37,018 bases of DNA, from assembly GCA_017882325.1 (NCBI GenBank), contig JADGPQ010000006.1, forward strand, positions 1 to 37,018, written 5' to 3'. Source of the stretch: Thermoleophilia bacterium (GTDB lineage Bacteria > Actinomycetota > Thermoleophilia > UBA2241). Positions 21,640-28,860 of the stretch are shown piece after piece; positions within the stretch are counted from its first letter, which is position 1; the number at the start of each line of letters is the position of its first letter. A program made the position numbers and the translations under genes. The notes under the pieces were generated by a model. The model was not told where the DNA came from, made no database searches, and was given only the letters and a program-made list of their open reading frames with translations.

Positions 21640-23109
21640 CTACCAGTCGAGCAGCCGGCGCTGCCCCTCGAGGGCGCGGATGCCGGTGACATCCTGCGTG
21701 GTCTCGACGACGCCGCGGTAGGCGCCGTCCGCGTCGCGAACCGCGAAGTAGCGGATGTGCAGGAACTTGCCGCCGAGCTCGATCCAGAACTCGGCGGTGC
21801 TCTTGTCGCCGGCGCGGAAGGCGTCGATGATCTGCTGCACCTTGTGCACGCTCGCCGGCGGGTGGCAGTTCTGCACCTTGCGGCCGATCACGCCGGGGCT
21901 GCGCGGGAAGATGCGCTCGCCTTCGCTGTAGAAGCGCACCTGGTCGTGCTCGTCGACGAACTGGACGTCGACGGGGAGGACGGTGAGCATGAGGTTCAGC
22001 TGTTCGGCAGTGAGGCCGCCGGTGGTGAGCCGCAGGAGGCCGGCGGGCGAAGCCGGCCCGGCCGGAGCGCCTGCGGCGCCGGCCCCCACCGCCGCGTCCG
22101 CCGGCGGCCACGCCGGCACTCCGCTGATAAATGCGTAGCCGATCTCGCCTTCGCCGGCGCGGATCGCGGCCCACTCCTCGTCGCTCAACGTGTCGACGGC
22201 CATGGGGTGGAGCACCTTCTCCTCCTTGGCGGCCATGTCGTCGGCCATCTTCGCGAGCGCCAGGCAGGTGCTCACCGACAGGGCGGCATCGTCGGCGGCG
22301 ATGGTCTCGCGAGCTTGCTTGATGAGGGCGCGGACGTCGTCGTGGATCGCCCACATCACCTTGCTGGGTCCTTCGACGCCGTGCTCTTCCAGGTAGGGGA
22401 AGAGTTGGTTCTCCTTGCGCAGGTAGTGCGCGTTGATCTCGGCGACGCGGTCCACGGTGCTGGCCAGCGCCGTCTTGAGCCGCCCCCAGGCGTCGGGCGC
22501 CGGTGGCTCGCCGATGGCCTCCGCGACCTTGCGCAGCGAAGCGGTGACCTGCAGCAGAGCCCGGTTCTCGCGCTGGAACGTGTCGAGGGGGTGACCCGCA
22601 GGCACGCTCACCGCCGCGTGGCCCTCCAGGGCGTCGGCGAATACCTGCACGTGCACGTCGCAGAGCCGCTTCACGTCATCCGCGGGCACACCGCCTTCGA
22701 TGAGCTTCTGCTCCATGGCGGCGATCTCGGTGGCCTCCACGTCGGCGATGAGCTCTTCGAATCGCGGCTTGACCTCATCGGCGGTCTTGCCCGCGTGCAG
22801 TTCGCCGACGATGGCGGCGAGCTCTTCCAGACGCGCCGGGTCGACGGTGTCGACGCCGGGCGCGTCGGCGATGTCGGGGCGAGTGCCCGTCTTTGCCTCG
22901 ATCTGAGCGGCTAGGTCGAGCATGAGCTGGTTCAGCGGCACGTTGCCTTGCTCGGCCACCGCGTCCAGGGTCGTCATGCGGCCAACGGTGCGGCGCAGCA
23001 CGGGATTGGTCAGCTTCTTGAACTCTGGGTGGTAGCCTGCCAGGAAGTCCAGGAGGAACGGATACTCCTTGAGCAGCGTGTGTATGGTGGTCTTGGGCGT
23101 GATCGTCAT
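21640..23109 (-). CDS. DUF1858-DUF438-hemerythrin-PAS sensor protein
   Basis: A 489-residue soluble multidomain protein. Residues 3-65 are DUF1858-like (T-P-K-T-T-I-H-T-L-L-K-E-Y-P); 95-165 are DUF438; 170-310 form a hemerythrin-like four-helix bundle with candidate iron ligands H173, H228, a Glu in R-K-E-N-Q-L-F-P-Y-L, H256 and H301. An Ala/Pro/Gly linker at 335-357 leads to a PAS domain at about 358-484. Proteins of this plan are common in anaerobes and some actinobacteria and are thought to respond to O2, NO or redox state, although no output domain is fused here. The ATG at 23109 is favoured by GGAG upstream; a TTG four codons earlier is possible. It heads a minus-strand unit with the PAS copy and the membrane peptide. 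Confidence 0.88.
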   Translation of the reverse strand: MTITPKTTIHTLLKEYPFLLDFLAGYHPEFKKLTNPVLRRTVGRMTTLDAVAEQGNVPLNQLMLDLAAQIEAKTGTRPDIADAPGVDTVDPARLEELAAIVGELHAGKTADEVKPRFEELIADVEATEIAAMEQKLIEGGVPADDVKRLCDVHVQVFADALEGHAAVSVPAGHPLDTFQRENRALLQVTASLRKVAEAIGEPPAPDAWGRLKTALASTVDRVAEINAHYLRKENQLFPYLEEHGVEGPSKVMWAIHDDVRALIKQARETIAADDAALSVSTCLALAKMADDMAAKEEKVLHPMAVDTLSDEEWAAIRAGEGEIGYAFISGVPAWPPADAAVGAGAAGAPAGPASPAGLLRLTTGGLTAEQLNLMLTVLPVDVQFVDEHDQVRFYSEGERIFPRSPGVIGRKVQNCHPPASVHKVQQIIDAFRAGDKSTAEFWIELGGKFLHIRYFAVRDADGAYRGVVETTQDVTGIRALEGQRRLLDW

Positions 23110-23529
23110 ACCCGACTCCAATGGTTGGGATTAGGCTCTGACGGCATGGTACCACCGGCCAACGGCGAGGCAACGTGACTTGCCTCAAGGGCGGGCTTCG
23201 AGTTGACGTCCCTGCGCGGGTCTCCGTGACCTGTGACGCCGGCTCCTGGCACTCGGGTGACCAGCAAGCCCGGGCAAGTCCGACTCCGAAGGGCACCCGC
23301 TAGCGCCTGCGATGAGGCACGCTTCGGTCGCTGACTCGGTGCGCTCGGCGAGACCGACGCAGTCCTCAGGGGGCTGAATGCCCTCCACTGAGGCCGCCCA
23401 TCACAAGTGATCGGTCTCAAGGAACCCGCCACTCCCCAAGTCACTTGAGCCGTCTCGGTGAGTGGCCCAGCCGCTGCGCGCCATGCTGCGTCGGACGCTG
23501 ATCGCGAGCCGCAGGGCGCGTGGCACGAC
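23110..23529. other. Gene-free stretch between two minus-strand genes
   Basis: About 420 bases between the cyclic-nucleotide-binding gene stop (23530) and the DUF438 gene start. An in-frame minus-strand stretch here has Arg/Ser-rich composition and no family features, so I do not call it. A short complementary pair, AAGTGA (23406-23411) and TCACTT (23441-23446), is present. I see no tRNA, clear terminator or promoter, though the DUF438 promoter should lie in the part near 23110-23180. Confidence 0.4.
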
Positions 23530-24003
23530 CTACGTTGCCTGCAAGTCCCGCACGATGCCGACGAGTCCCGGCAACAGGCCGACGGCGATCGCCGGCTCCT
23601 CGCGCAGGAGCTTGAGGAAGGCGCTGCGCGCAATGCTCGCCGTGGTGAGCTCTCCCACCGCCGCGACCGTCGCGGCGCGGGGCGCGCCGTCGAGCAGCGC
23701 CAGCTCGCCGAAATAATCGCCCGGCTGGAGGGACATCGTGCTGCCGTCGGCCGTCAGCACCTCGGCGCTCCCGTCCAGAATGATGTGGAAAGCATCGCCG
23801 CGCGACCCGGCGCGGACGACGGGCTTGCTGCCGACGTACTGTCTCAGCTCGGCGAGCCGAGCCACGCGCTTCAGGTGACGTTTCGAAAGGCCGCGGAACA
23901 GGGGGATGTCCGTCTGCGCCAGAAGCCGCTGGAGATCCAAAGGCGAAGCCGCTGCCCGGTCCTTCTCCGGTGCTGCGTCCCAGCCTGCATCGTGAGTTTC
24001 CAT
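23530..24003 (-). CDS. Stand-alone cyclic-nucleotide-binding domain protein
   Basis: A 157-residue protein that is essentially one CNB domain (about residues 28-150) after a short hydrophilic N-terminus. The phosphate-binding cassette reads F98-G-E100-L-A-L-L-D-G-A-P-R109-A-A-T-V, keeping the Glu and Arg that hold the ribose and phosphate of cAMP/cGMP, preceded by the usual G-D-Y. There is no helix-turn-helix, so unlike Crp/Fnr proteins it cannot bind DNA by itself; it probably regulates a partner. The ATG at 24003 has an excellent AAGGAGG six bases upstream. Upstream in-frame ATG codons lack one. A TATACT at 24067-24062 is a likely -10. Confidence 0.85.
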   Translation of the reverse strand: METHDAGWDAAPEKDRAAASPLDLQRLLAQTDIPLFRGLSKRHLKRVARLAELRQYVGSKPVVRAGSRGDAFHIILDGSAEVLTADGSTMSLQPGDYFGELALLDGAPRAATVAAVGELTTASIARSAFLKLLREEPAIAVGLLPGLVGIVRDLQAT

Positions 24004-24061
24004 GAAGGCCTCCTTCTCTTCGCCACCGGGCGTGCGCAGCTCCGAAACCGACATCTGCTGC

Positions 24062-24067
24062 AGTATA
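24062..24067 (-). promoter_or_regulatory. -10 box for the cyclic-nucleotide-binding gene
   Basis: TATACT on the minus strand (24067-24062), about 59 bases before the ATG at 24003. No recognisable -35 lies at the right distance, so an activator or another sigma factor may be involved. Confidence 0.4.
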
Positions 24068-24303
24068 CGTCTCTGGTGTCGATCGTGGACCTGCGCAGAG
24101 AAGTACGTGGAGTTGCTTCGTGTCCAGAGTGCTGTTGCTCGTGACGCCTGCCCTCGCGCCACGAGGCTCCTCTCGGGCGCCGGAGGACTTATGATAGGTA
24201 GCTCTCAGACAAACCTCGACGCAGGACAACGCCCATACTAGTGGACTCCCACCGAGGGAGAGAGGGCAGAGAGAATGCCTCCAGCCAGGAGCGCGAGCAC
24301 GCC

Positions 24304-25698
24304 ATGCGACTTCGTCTGATAAACCCATCCAACCCGCTTGTCAGCATCGTCAGGCTCAGCGAGAACCGCTGGAACCGTTACCGCGTGTGGAAACCGCTCG
24401 GCCTCATGGCTCTGGCGGGTCTGACCCCGCCGGGTTGGGAGATCTCGATCGTGGACGAGAACCTCGGCGCGCCGGACTATCCGGCCATGCCGCGGCCGGA
24501 CCTGGTGGGCATCACCGCCTTCACATCGCAGGCGAACCGCGCCTACGAGGTGGCCGCCCACTTCCGGCATCTCGGCGTTCCCGTCGTCATGGGCGGCATT
24601 CACGCGACCACCTGCGTAGACGAAGTCATGGAGCGGGTCGATTCGGTGGTCACTGGGGAAGCCGAGACCGTCTGGCCGCAGGTCGTGGACGACGCCCGGC
24701 ACGGCCACCTGAAACGCCGCTATGACGGCGTGCACGCCGAGCTGATCGATCTCCCGCCGGCACGTCATGACTTGCTGCCGACGGGGTACGTCTTCGGAGC
24801 CATTCAGACCACGCGCGGCTGTCCATTGAGCTGCAGCTTCTGCAGCGTGACGGCGATCAACGGAGCACAGTACCGGCAGCGACCCATTGCGGATGTCGTG
24901 CGGGAATTCGGCTTGATCCGTGAAAACGCCGTTCTCGTGGTGGACGACAATCTGATCGGCACGCGACCTGAACACGTCGCGCGCGCCAAGGACCTGTTCC
25001 GCGCCATGGCACAGGCGAAGCTGCGAAAAGAATGGATCGCCCAGGTCACCATCAACTTCGCCGATGACGAAGAACTCCTGACGTTGGCCGCAAGAGCCGG
25101 ATGCAGAGGAGTCTTCATCGGCTTCGAATCCCCCACGGCGGAAGGGCTTGGCGAGCTCGGCAAGAAGTTCAACCTTCTGGGAGGCCGCGACTTCCGCGCC
25201 TCCGTGCGACGCATCCAGCGGCACAAGATCCTCGTCGTGGGCTCCTTTGTCGTCGGCCTTGACGTAGACGAACCGGGCGTCGGCAGGCGGGTCGCCGAGA
25301 CAGCCAACCGTTACGGCGTGAACAATCTCAACGCGCTGTTTCTGACGCCCCTGCCCGGCACCCGCCTGTGGGACAAGATGAAGGCGGAGGACCGGATCAC
25401 CCTCAACGAGTTCCCGGGAGACTGGAAACACTACACGCTGGGCTTCCCCGTGGCTCGGTACAAGCATCTGTCTGTGGACGAGAGCATCGACGAAGTGGAC
25501 GCCTGCAATCGAGACTTCTATTCCATGCCGCGGATCGTTCGACGGGTCGCGGGCGACCTGTGGGGCCGCCGTCAGCCCCTGAGAAGTCTGGTGAGCAATC
25601 TTGCGTACCGAAACAACGCCCGGCTGAACTGCACGGCGCACGATGACTTCAAGCGTGAATGCGTCGACAGGGGCAACGGGGGAACGTCTCAGACGTGA
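24304..25698 (+). CDS. B12-binding-type radical SAM enzyme, function unknown
   Basis: A 464-residue protein of the cobalamin-binding-domain radical SAM class (BchE/HpnP-like layout). Residues 1-140 have the Rossmann pattern of that domain: R-L-I-N-P-S-N-P, W-E-I-S-I-V-D-E-N, P-D-L-V-G-I-T-A-F-T and V-V-M-G-G-I-H, without the D-x-H-x-x-G cobalamin ligand motif. The cluster motif C173-x3-C177-x2-C180 lies in T-T-R-G-C-P-L-S-C-S-F-C, followed by V-D-D-N and G-F-E-S as in SAM radical barrels. The C-terminal 60 residues (R-N-N-A-R-L-N-C-T-A-H-D-D-F) match no family I know. Reactions in the class include methylations and ring closures of lipids and tetrapyrroles. The ATG at 24304 has a distant GGAG. 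GC is clearly lower than in the neighbours, suggesting transfer. Confidence 0.85.
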   Translation: MRLRLINPSNPLVSIVRLSENRWNRYRVWKPLGLMALAGLTPPGWEISIVDENLGAPDYPAMPRPDLVGITAFTSQANRAYEVAAHFRHLGVPVVMGGIHATTCVDEVMERVDSVVTGEAETVWPQVVDDARHGHLKRRYDGVHAELIDLPPARHDLLPTGYVFGAIQTTRGCPLSCSFCSVTAINGAQYRQRPIADVVREFGLIRENAVLVVDDNLIGTRPEHVARAKDLFRAMAQAKLRKEWIAQVTINFADDEELLTLAARAGCRGVFIGFESPTAEGLGELGKKFNLLGGRDFRASVRRIQRHKILVVGSFVVGLDVDEPGVGRRVAETANRYGVNNLNALFLTPLPGTRLWDKMKAEDRITLNEFPGDWKHYTLGFPVARYKHLSVDESIDEVDACNRDFYSMPRIVRRVAGDLWGRRQPLRSLVSNLAYRNNARLNCTAHDDFKRECVDRGNGGTSQT

Positions 25699-25893
25699 CG
25701 GACCTTCGACTCCACGTGTGGGACGGCGCTACGGGGGCAGCCAGGATCAAGCGCCGCTGATCGCGCGCGCATGGCCCACGGGCTCCCGCCGGTGCCTTCC
25801 GCCGCCGCGCAAGCTGCTATCCTGTCTGTCAGCGAAGAGTCCATCAGAGAACACTGCCGCTCGTTCGGCCTGCTCCTTGCAGAAAGTGACCCC

Positions 25894-26409
25894 ATGGCCA
25901 CCACAAACGCGACTCGTCCTTGGTGGGACAGGCTCACGCCCCGTGCCGGCGTCCGCGTCCAGATGTTCTCGGCGGCGGTGCTCTGGCTCGTGGCTGTGAG
26001 CTTCCTGATCGTGCGCGGCGTGCTGTTCATCGAAGCGCCGCCGGGCCCGCACTCTCACTTCAGCTACTGGATCGTGCCCATCGCGCTCGTGGCCATCGTG
26101 ATCGGCATCATCAAGGCGCGCTTCATCCTGATCAGGTACGCGAACAAGGCCGTCGCTCGCATCCAGAAGCGCGGGCACGCCTGCTTCTTCGGCTTCTTCG
26201 CGCCCACGTCGTGGCTCTTCGTCATCGTGATGATGGGCGGCGGGATGATGCTGCGCCACTCGGCGCTCGTGGACTATGCGTGGGGCCGTGCGGCTCTCTC
26301 CACGCTCTACATCGCCGTGGGCACGGCCCTGGCCATCGCCGACCGCATCTTCTGGATCGCGGCGCTGCGTCCTCAGCCGGTTCCGAAGGAGAAGTCCGCC
26401 ACCGAGTAG
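25894..26409 (+). CDS. Four-helix integral membrane protein, unknown
   Basis: A 171-residue protein with four predicted membrane segments, at about residues 22-45, 58-80, 100-120 and 138-156, connected by basic loops such as Y-A-N-K-A-V-A-R-I-Q-K-R-G-H. The N-terminus (M-A-T-T-N-A-T-R-P-W-W-D-R-L) and the C-terminal P-V-P-K-E-K-S-A-T-E are hydrophilic. A methionine-rich turn (V-M-M-G-G-G-M-M-L-R-H) sits in the third segment. I do not recognise the family. The ATG at 25894 was chosen because the first helix follows soon after; its ribosome-binding site is weak. An in-frame ATG at 25771 would add 41 unhelpful residues. A TATCCT at 25818-25823 could be a -10, making this a separate transcript from the radical SAM gene. 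Confidence 0.72.
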   Translation: MATTNATRPWWDRLTPRAGVRVQMFSAAVLWLVAVSFLIVRGVLFIEAPPGPHSHFSYWIVPIALVAIVIGIIKARFILIRYANKAVARIQKRGHACFFGFFAPTSWLFVIVMMGGGMMLRHSALVDYAWGRAALSTLYIAVGTALAIADRIFWIAALRPQPVPKEKSATE

Positions 26410-26410
26410 T

Positions 26411-26487
26411 CCGGCGCGCCGGTGCACCGCGACGGATCGTGCGCGCACGGCGAGCGTCGACTTACGTGGCGGGCGCCGCAGCGCCAC
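26411..26487. terminator. Palindromes between convergent genes
   Basis: The perfect palindrome CCGGCGCGCCGG (26411-26422) follows the membrane gene stop by one base. GTGGCG (26466-26471) and CGCCAC (26482-26487) pair just after the histidine kinase stop on the minus strand. Both are plausible T-less terminators for the two converging transcripts. Confidence 0.4.
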
Positions 26488-26494
26488 ATGCGGT

Positions 26495-27922
26495 CTACAT
26501 CTGTGACGAAGAAAGTGGCAGGCGCACGCTGAAGGTGGCGCCGTCACCGGGCTGGGTGCGCAGTGCCACCGAGCCACCGTGCGCCTCGACGATCGCCGCG
26601 ACGATGGCGAGGCCCAGGCCGGCTCCGCCGGACTGCCGCGCCCGCGACTTGTCGGCGCGGTAGAAGGGCTCGAACACCTGGGCCGCGACCTCGGGCGTGA
26701 GACCCGGGCCTTCGTCGGCCACCTCGAGGACGGCGTCGCCGGACTCGCTGAGCAGCCGCACGTGCACCGGACAGTCCGGCGGCGTGTGCTGGCGGGCGTT
26801 GCCGAGCAGGTTGGCGACCACCTGGCGGAGCTGATGCTCGTCGCCGGTGACGACGACTTCCGCCGGCGCCTCCAGCGAGATGTCGCGGACGCCGTCGGCG
26901 GCGCGCGCGTCGCCGACGGCGTCCGCCACGACGCGCGCCAGGTCGACGGGCTCCCGCTCGGGCACGCGGCCCTCGCCGAGTCGCGCCAGCAGCAGCAGCT
27001 CGTCGACCATCACGCCCATGCGCCTGCTCTCCTCTTCGATGCGGCGCATCGCCGTGGCGAGGTCTTCGGGGTCGTCCTTGGCGCCGCGCTCGAAAACCTC
27101 GGCGTAGCCGCGGATGCTGGTCAGCGGCGTGCGCAGCTCGTGCGAGGCGTCGGCGAGGAAGCGCCGCAGCTTCTCCTCCGTGGCGGCGCGTTCCGCGAAG
27201 GCCACTTCGATCTGCTCGAGCATCGCGTTGAGGCTGAGGCCGAGCCGGCCCACTTCCGTGCGCGGCTCGGCCGGCGTCACCCGCTGCGTGAGGTCGCCGG
27301 CGGCGATCTCACCGGCCGTGTCGGCCATCGCCTCGAGTGGGTGCAAGTCGTGCTTGATGAGCAGCCAGGCGGCCACGGCGAGGCCGGCCAGCACGAGCGC
27401 GAACACGAGGGTCTCGATGCCGAGCAGGCGGTCCATAGTCTGCGTGGTCTCGGTAAGCGGCTCCGCGACGATGAGGATGCGCTGCGCGTCCGGGAATGGC
27501 TGCACGAGGACGCGGAAGGCGGGACCGTGGCCGCCGGTGGCGCTCGTGTCGAACAGCGTCGTCACCCCGGCCTGGGCCGACGCGCCGGGCAGCGGGGAGG
27601 GCAGTCGCGGAGTGGGCTGCGTCTCGTTGCCATACGCGAACGAGATCTTGTTGAGCACGACGCCTTGTGAGTCGCGCACTTCGCCGTACGTGCCCGGCGG
27701 CAGGTTGGGGGGCCCCTGGCTGCCGCCGGGCTGGCCTGGGACCCCGGGTATCTGGGTGCTTGCCAGCGTCAAGGCGACCGGCCCCCGGGCCTCACGCAGC
27801 TGCTGATCGACCCGCTCCAGCAGAAACGAGCGCAGCGAGGAGTAGGTGACGATGCCCGCAACCAGAAGGCCCGCGGCGACGAGGCCCAGCAGCGCGACAA
27901 GCAGCCTCGTACGCAGGCTCAC
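26495..27922 (-). CDS. Membrane sensor histidine kinase
   Basis: A 475-residue two-component sensor. A first membrane helix spans about residues 7-28. An extracytoplasmic domain of roughly 140 residues contains a low-complexity Pro/Gly segment (P-G-V-P-G-Q-P-G-G-S-Q-G-P-P), and a second helix lies at about 168-190. HAMP (190-243) is followed by a dimerisation domain with phosphoacceptor H261 in A-S-H-E-L-R-T-P-L. The ATPase domain shows N-L-L-G-N-A-R-Q-H-T, D-E-G-P-G-L and G-G-A-G-L-G-L-A-I-V. The layout is like the MprB/TrcS-type envelope sensors of actinobacteria. The GTG at 27922 lies two bases after the response regulator stop. The divergent ABC transporter is the likely target, so an antimicrobial or envelope-stress signal is plausible. 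Confidence 0.93.
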   Translation of the reverse strand: MSLRTRLLVALLGLVAAGLLVAGIVTYSSLRSFLLERVDQQLREARGPVALTLASTQIPGVPGQPGGSQGPPNLPPGTYGEVRDSQGVVLNKISFAYGNETQPTPRLPSPLPGASAQAGVTTLFDTSATGGHGPAFRVLVQPFPDAQRILIVAEPLTETTQTMDRLLGIETLVFALVLAGLAVAAWLLIKHDLHPLEAMADTAGEIAAGDLTQRVTPAEPRTEVGRLGLSLNAMLEQIEVAFAERAATEEKLRRFLADASHELRTPLTSIRGYAEVFERGAKDDPEDLATAMRRIEEESRRMGVMVDELLLLARLGEGRVPEREPVDLARVVADAVGDARAADGVRDISLEAPAEVVVTGDEHQLRQVVANLLGNARQHTPPDCPVHVRLLSESGDAVLEVADEGPGLTPEVAAQVFEPFYRADKSRARQSGGAGLGLAIVAAIVEAHGGSVALRTQPGDGATFSVRLPLSSSQM

Positions 27923-27924
27923 GG

Positions 27925-28629
27925 TCAGTCCCGCGGCGTGCGGATGGTATAGCCCACGCCGCGCACGGTCTGGATGAGCGGCGGACCGAGGCTGTCGATC
28001 TTGCGCCGCAGGTAGCTCACGTAGGTCTCGACGATGTTGGCGTTACCGCCGAAGTCGTAGTTCCACACGTGGTCGAGGATCTGGTCTTTGGAGAGCACGC
28101 GGCGCGCATTGAGCATGAGGTAGCGCAGGAGCTTGAACTCGGTGGCCGTGAGCTCGATGTCGTGGCCGGCGCGACGCACCTCGTGGGTGTCCTCGTCGAG
28201 CTGGAGGTCGGCGACGACCATGCGCCCCATCGCCGCCTCCGCGGGTTGCACGCGGCGCAGGATGGCGCGGATGCGAGCCACCAGCTCCTCGACGCTGAAC
28301 GGCTTGGTCATGTAATCGTCGCCACCGAGAGTGAGGCCGCGCACCTTGTCGTCAGTCGCGTCGCGCGCCGTGAGGAAGAGCACCGAGAGGCTCGAGCCAC
28401 CGTTGCGCAGGCGGCGAGCCACTTCGAAGCCGTCGATGCCCGGCATCATGATGTCGAGGACGACGAGGTCGGGGGAGAACGTCTCCACCATGTCGAGCGC
28501 CTCGCGGCCGCTGTGCGCCACCTGCACGGCGAAGTGTTCGTAGCGAAGCGCCATGGCGATGAGATCGGTGATGCTCTGTTCGTCGTCGACGACGAGGATG
28601 CGCGCCGTCGTCTCCGTTGCCGTGATCAT
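27925..28629 (-). CDS. OmpR/PhoB-family response regulator
   Basis: A 234-residue transcription factor paired with the kinase downstream. The receiver domain (residues 10-122) has the acidic pocket D15-D16, phosphoacceptor D59 (V-V-L-D-I-M-M-P-G) and the T-K-P-F lysine motif. The winged-helix DNA-binding domain (about 135-232) reads E-L-T-A-T-E-F-K-L-L-R-Y-L, R-V-L-S-K-D-Q-I-L and ends V-R-G-V-G-Y-T-I-R. OmpR/PhoB-type regulators typically bind 11-bp direct repeats, and three such repeats face this gene (28702-28728) and three face the divergent transporter (28759-28787). The ATG at 28629 has AGGGG seven bases upstream. Autoregulation is likely. Confidence 0.94.
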   Translation of the reverse strand: MITATETTARILVVDDEQSITDLIAMALRYEHFAVQVAHSGREALDMVETFSPDLVVLDIMMPGIDGFEVARRLRNGGSSLSVLFLTARDATDDKVRGLTLGGDDYMTKPFSVEELVARIRAILRRVQPAEAAMGRMVVADLQLDEDTHEVRRAGHDIELTATEFKLLRYLMLNARRVLSKDQILDHVWNYDFGGNANIVETYVSYLRRKIDSLGPPLIQTVRGVGYTIRTPRD

Positions 28630-28685
28630 GTGGGAACCCCTCCCGTGTGCGGCCGCTTGCTCTGCTGCTGCCCTCCTGCGACCGG

Positions 28686-28728
28686 ATCATAGGTCTGTTT
28701 CCTGAGAGAACCCTGAGAAAACACTGAA
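28686..28728 (-). promoter_or_regulatory. Promoter and triple 11-bp repeat facing the response regulator
   Basis: On the minus strand TTCAG (28728-28724), CTCAG (28717-28713) and CTCAG (28706-28702) recur with an exact 11-base period. A TATGAT -10 (28691-28686) follows ten bases after the last. The -35 region falls within the array and has no consensus, the arrangement expected where an OmpR-type activator replaces -35 contacts. Confidence 0.6.
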
Positions 28729-28758
28729 TGCCGCCTGTGGCCCCTTCGAGGCGGCCGA

Positions 28759-28787
28759 TTCTCAGCATCTTCTCAGGTCGGGTTCAG
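28759..28787 (+). promoter_or_regulatory. Triple 11-bp repeat facing the ABC transporter
   Basis: TTCTCAGC (28759-28766), a 3-base spacer and TTCTCAGG (28770-28777) form a 19-bp unit of two 8-bp direct repeats. A third, weaker copy, TTCAG (28783-28787), keeps the 11-base period. The two-repeat unit with a 3-base gap is like the arrangement described for mycobacterial MprA sites. A -10-like TCTAGA lies at 28807-28812, 18 bases after TTCAGG. The array is a mirror image of the one at 28702-28728. Confidence 0.6.
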
Positions 28788-28860
28788 GGTCCTCCAAGGC
28801 TCGTGGTCTAGAAGTGAGATTGCACACGACCGCGGCGCGTCGCCGCATGAGGAGGAGCCG

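Noticed and set aside
23106-23633. Minus-strand frame across the gap after the cyclic-nucleotide-binding gene
   Set aside because: Arg/Ser-rich with no recognisable domain, overlapping the real gene in another frame and lacking a ribosome-binding site.
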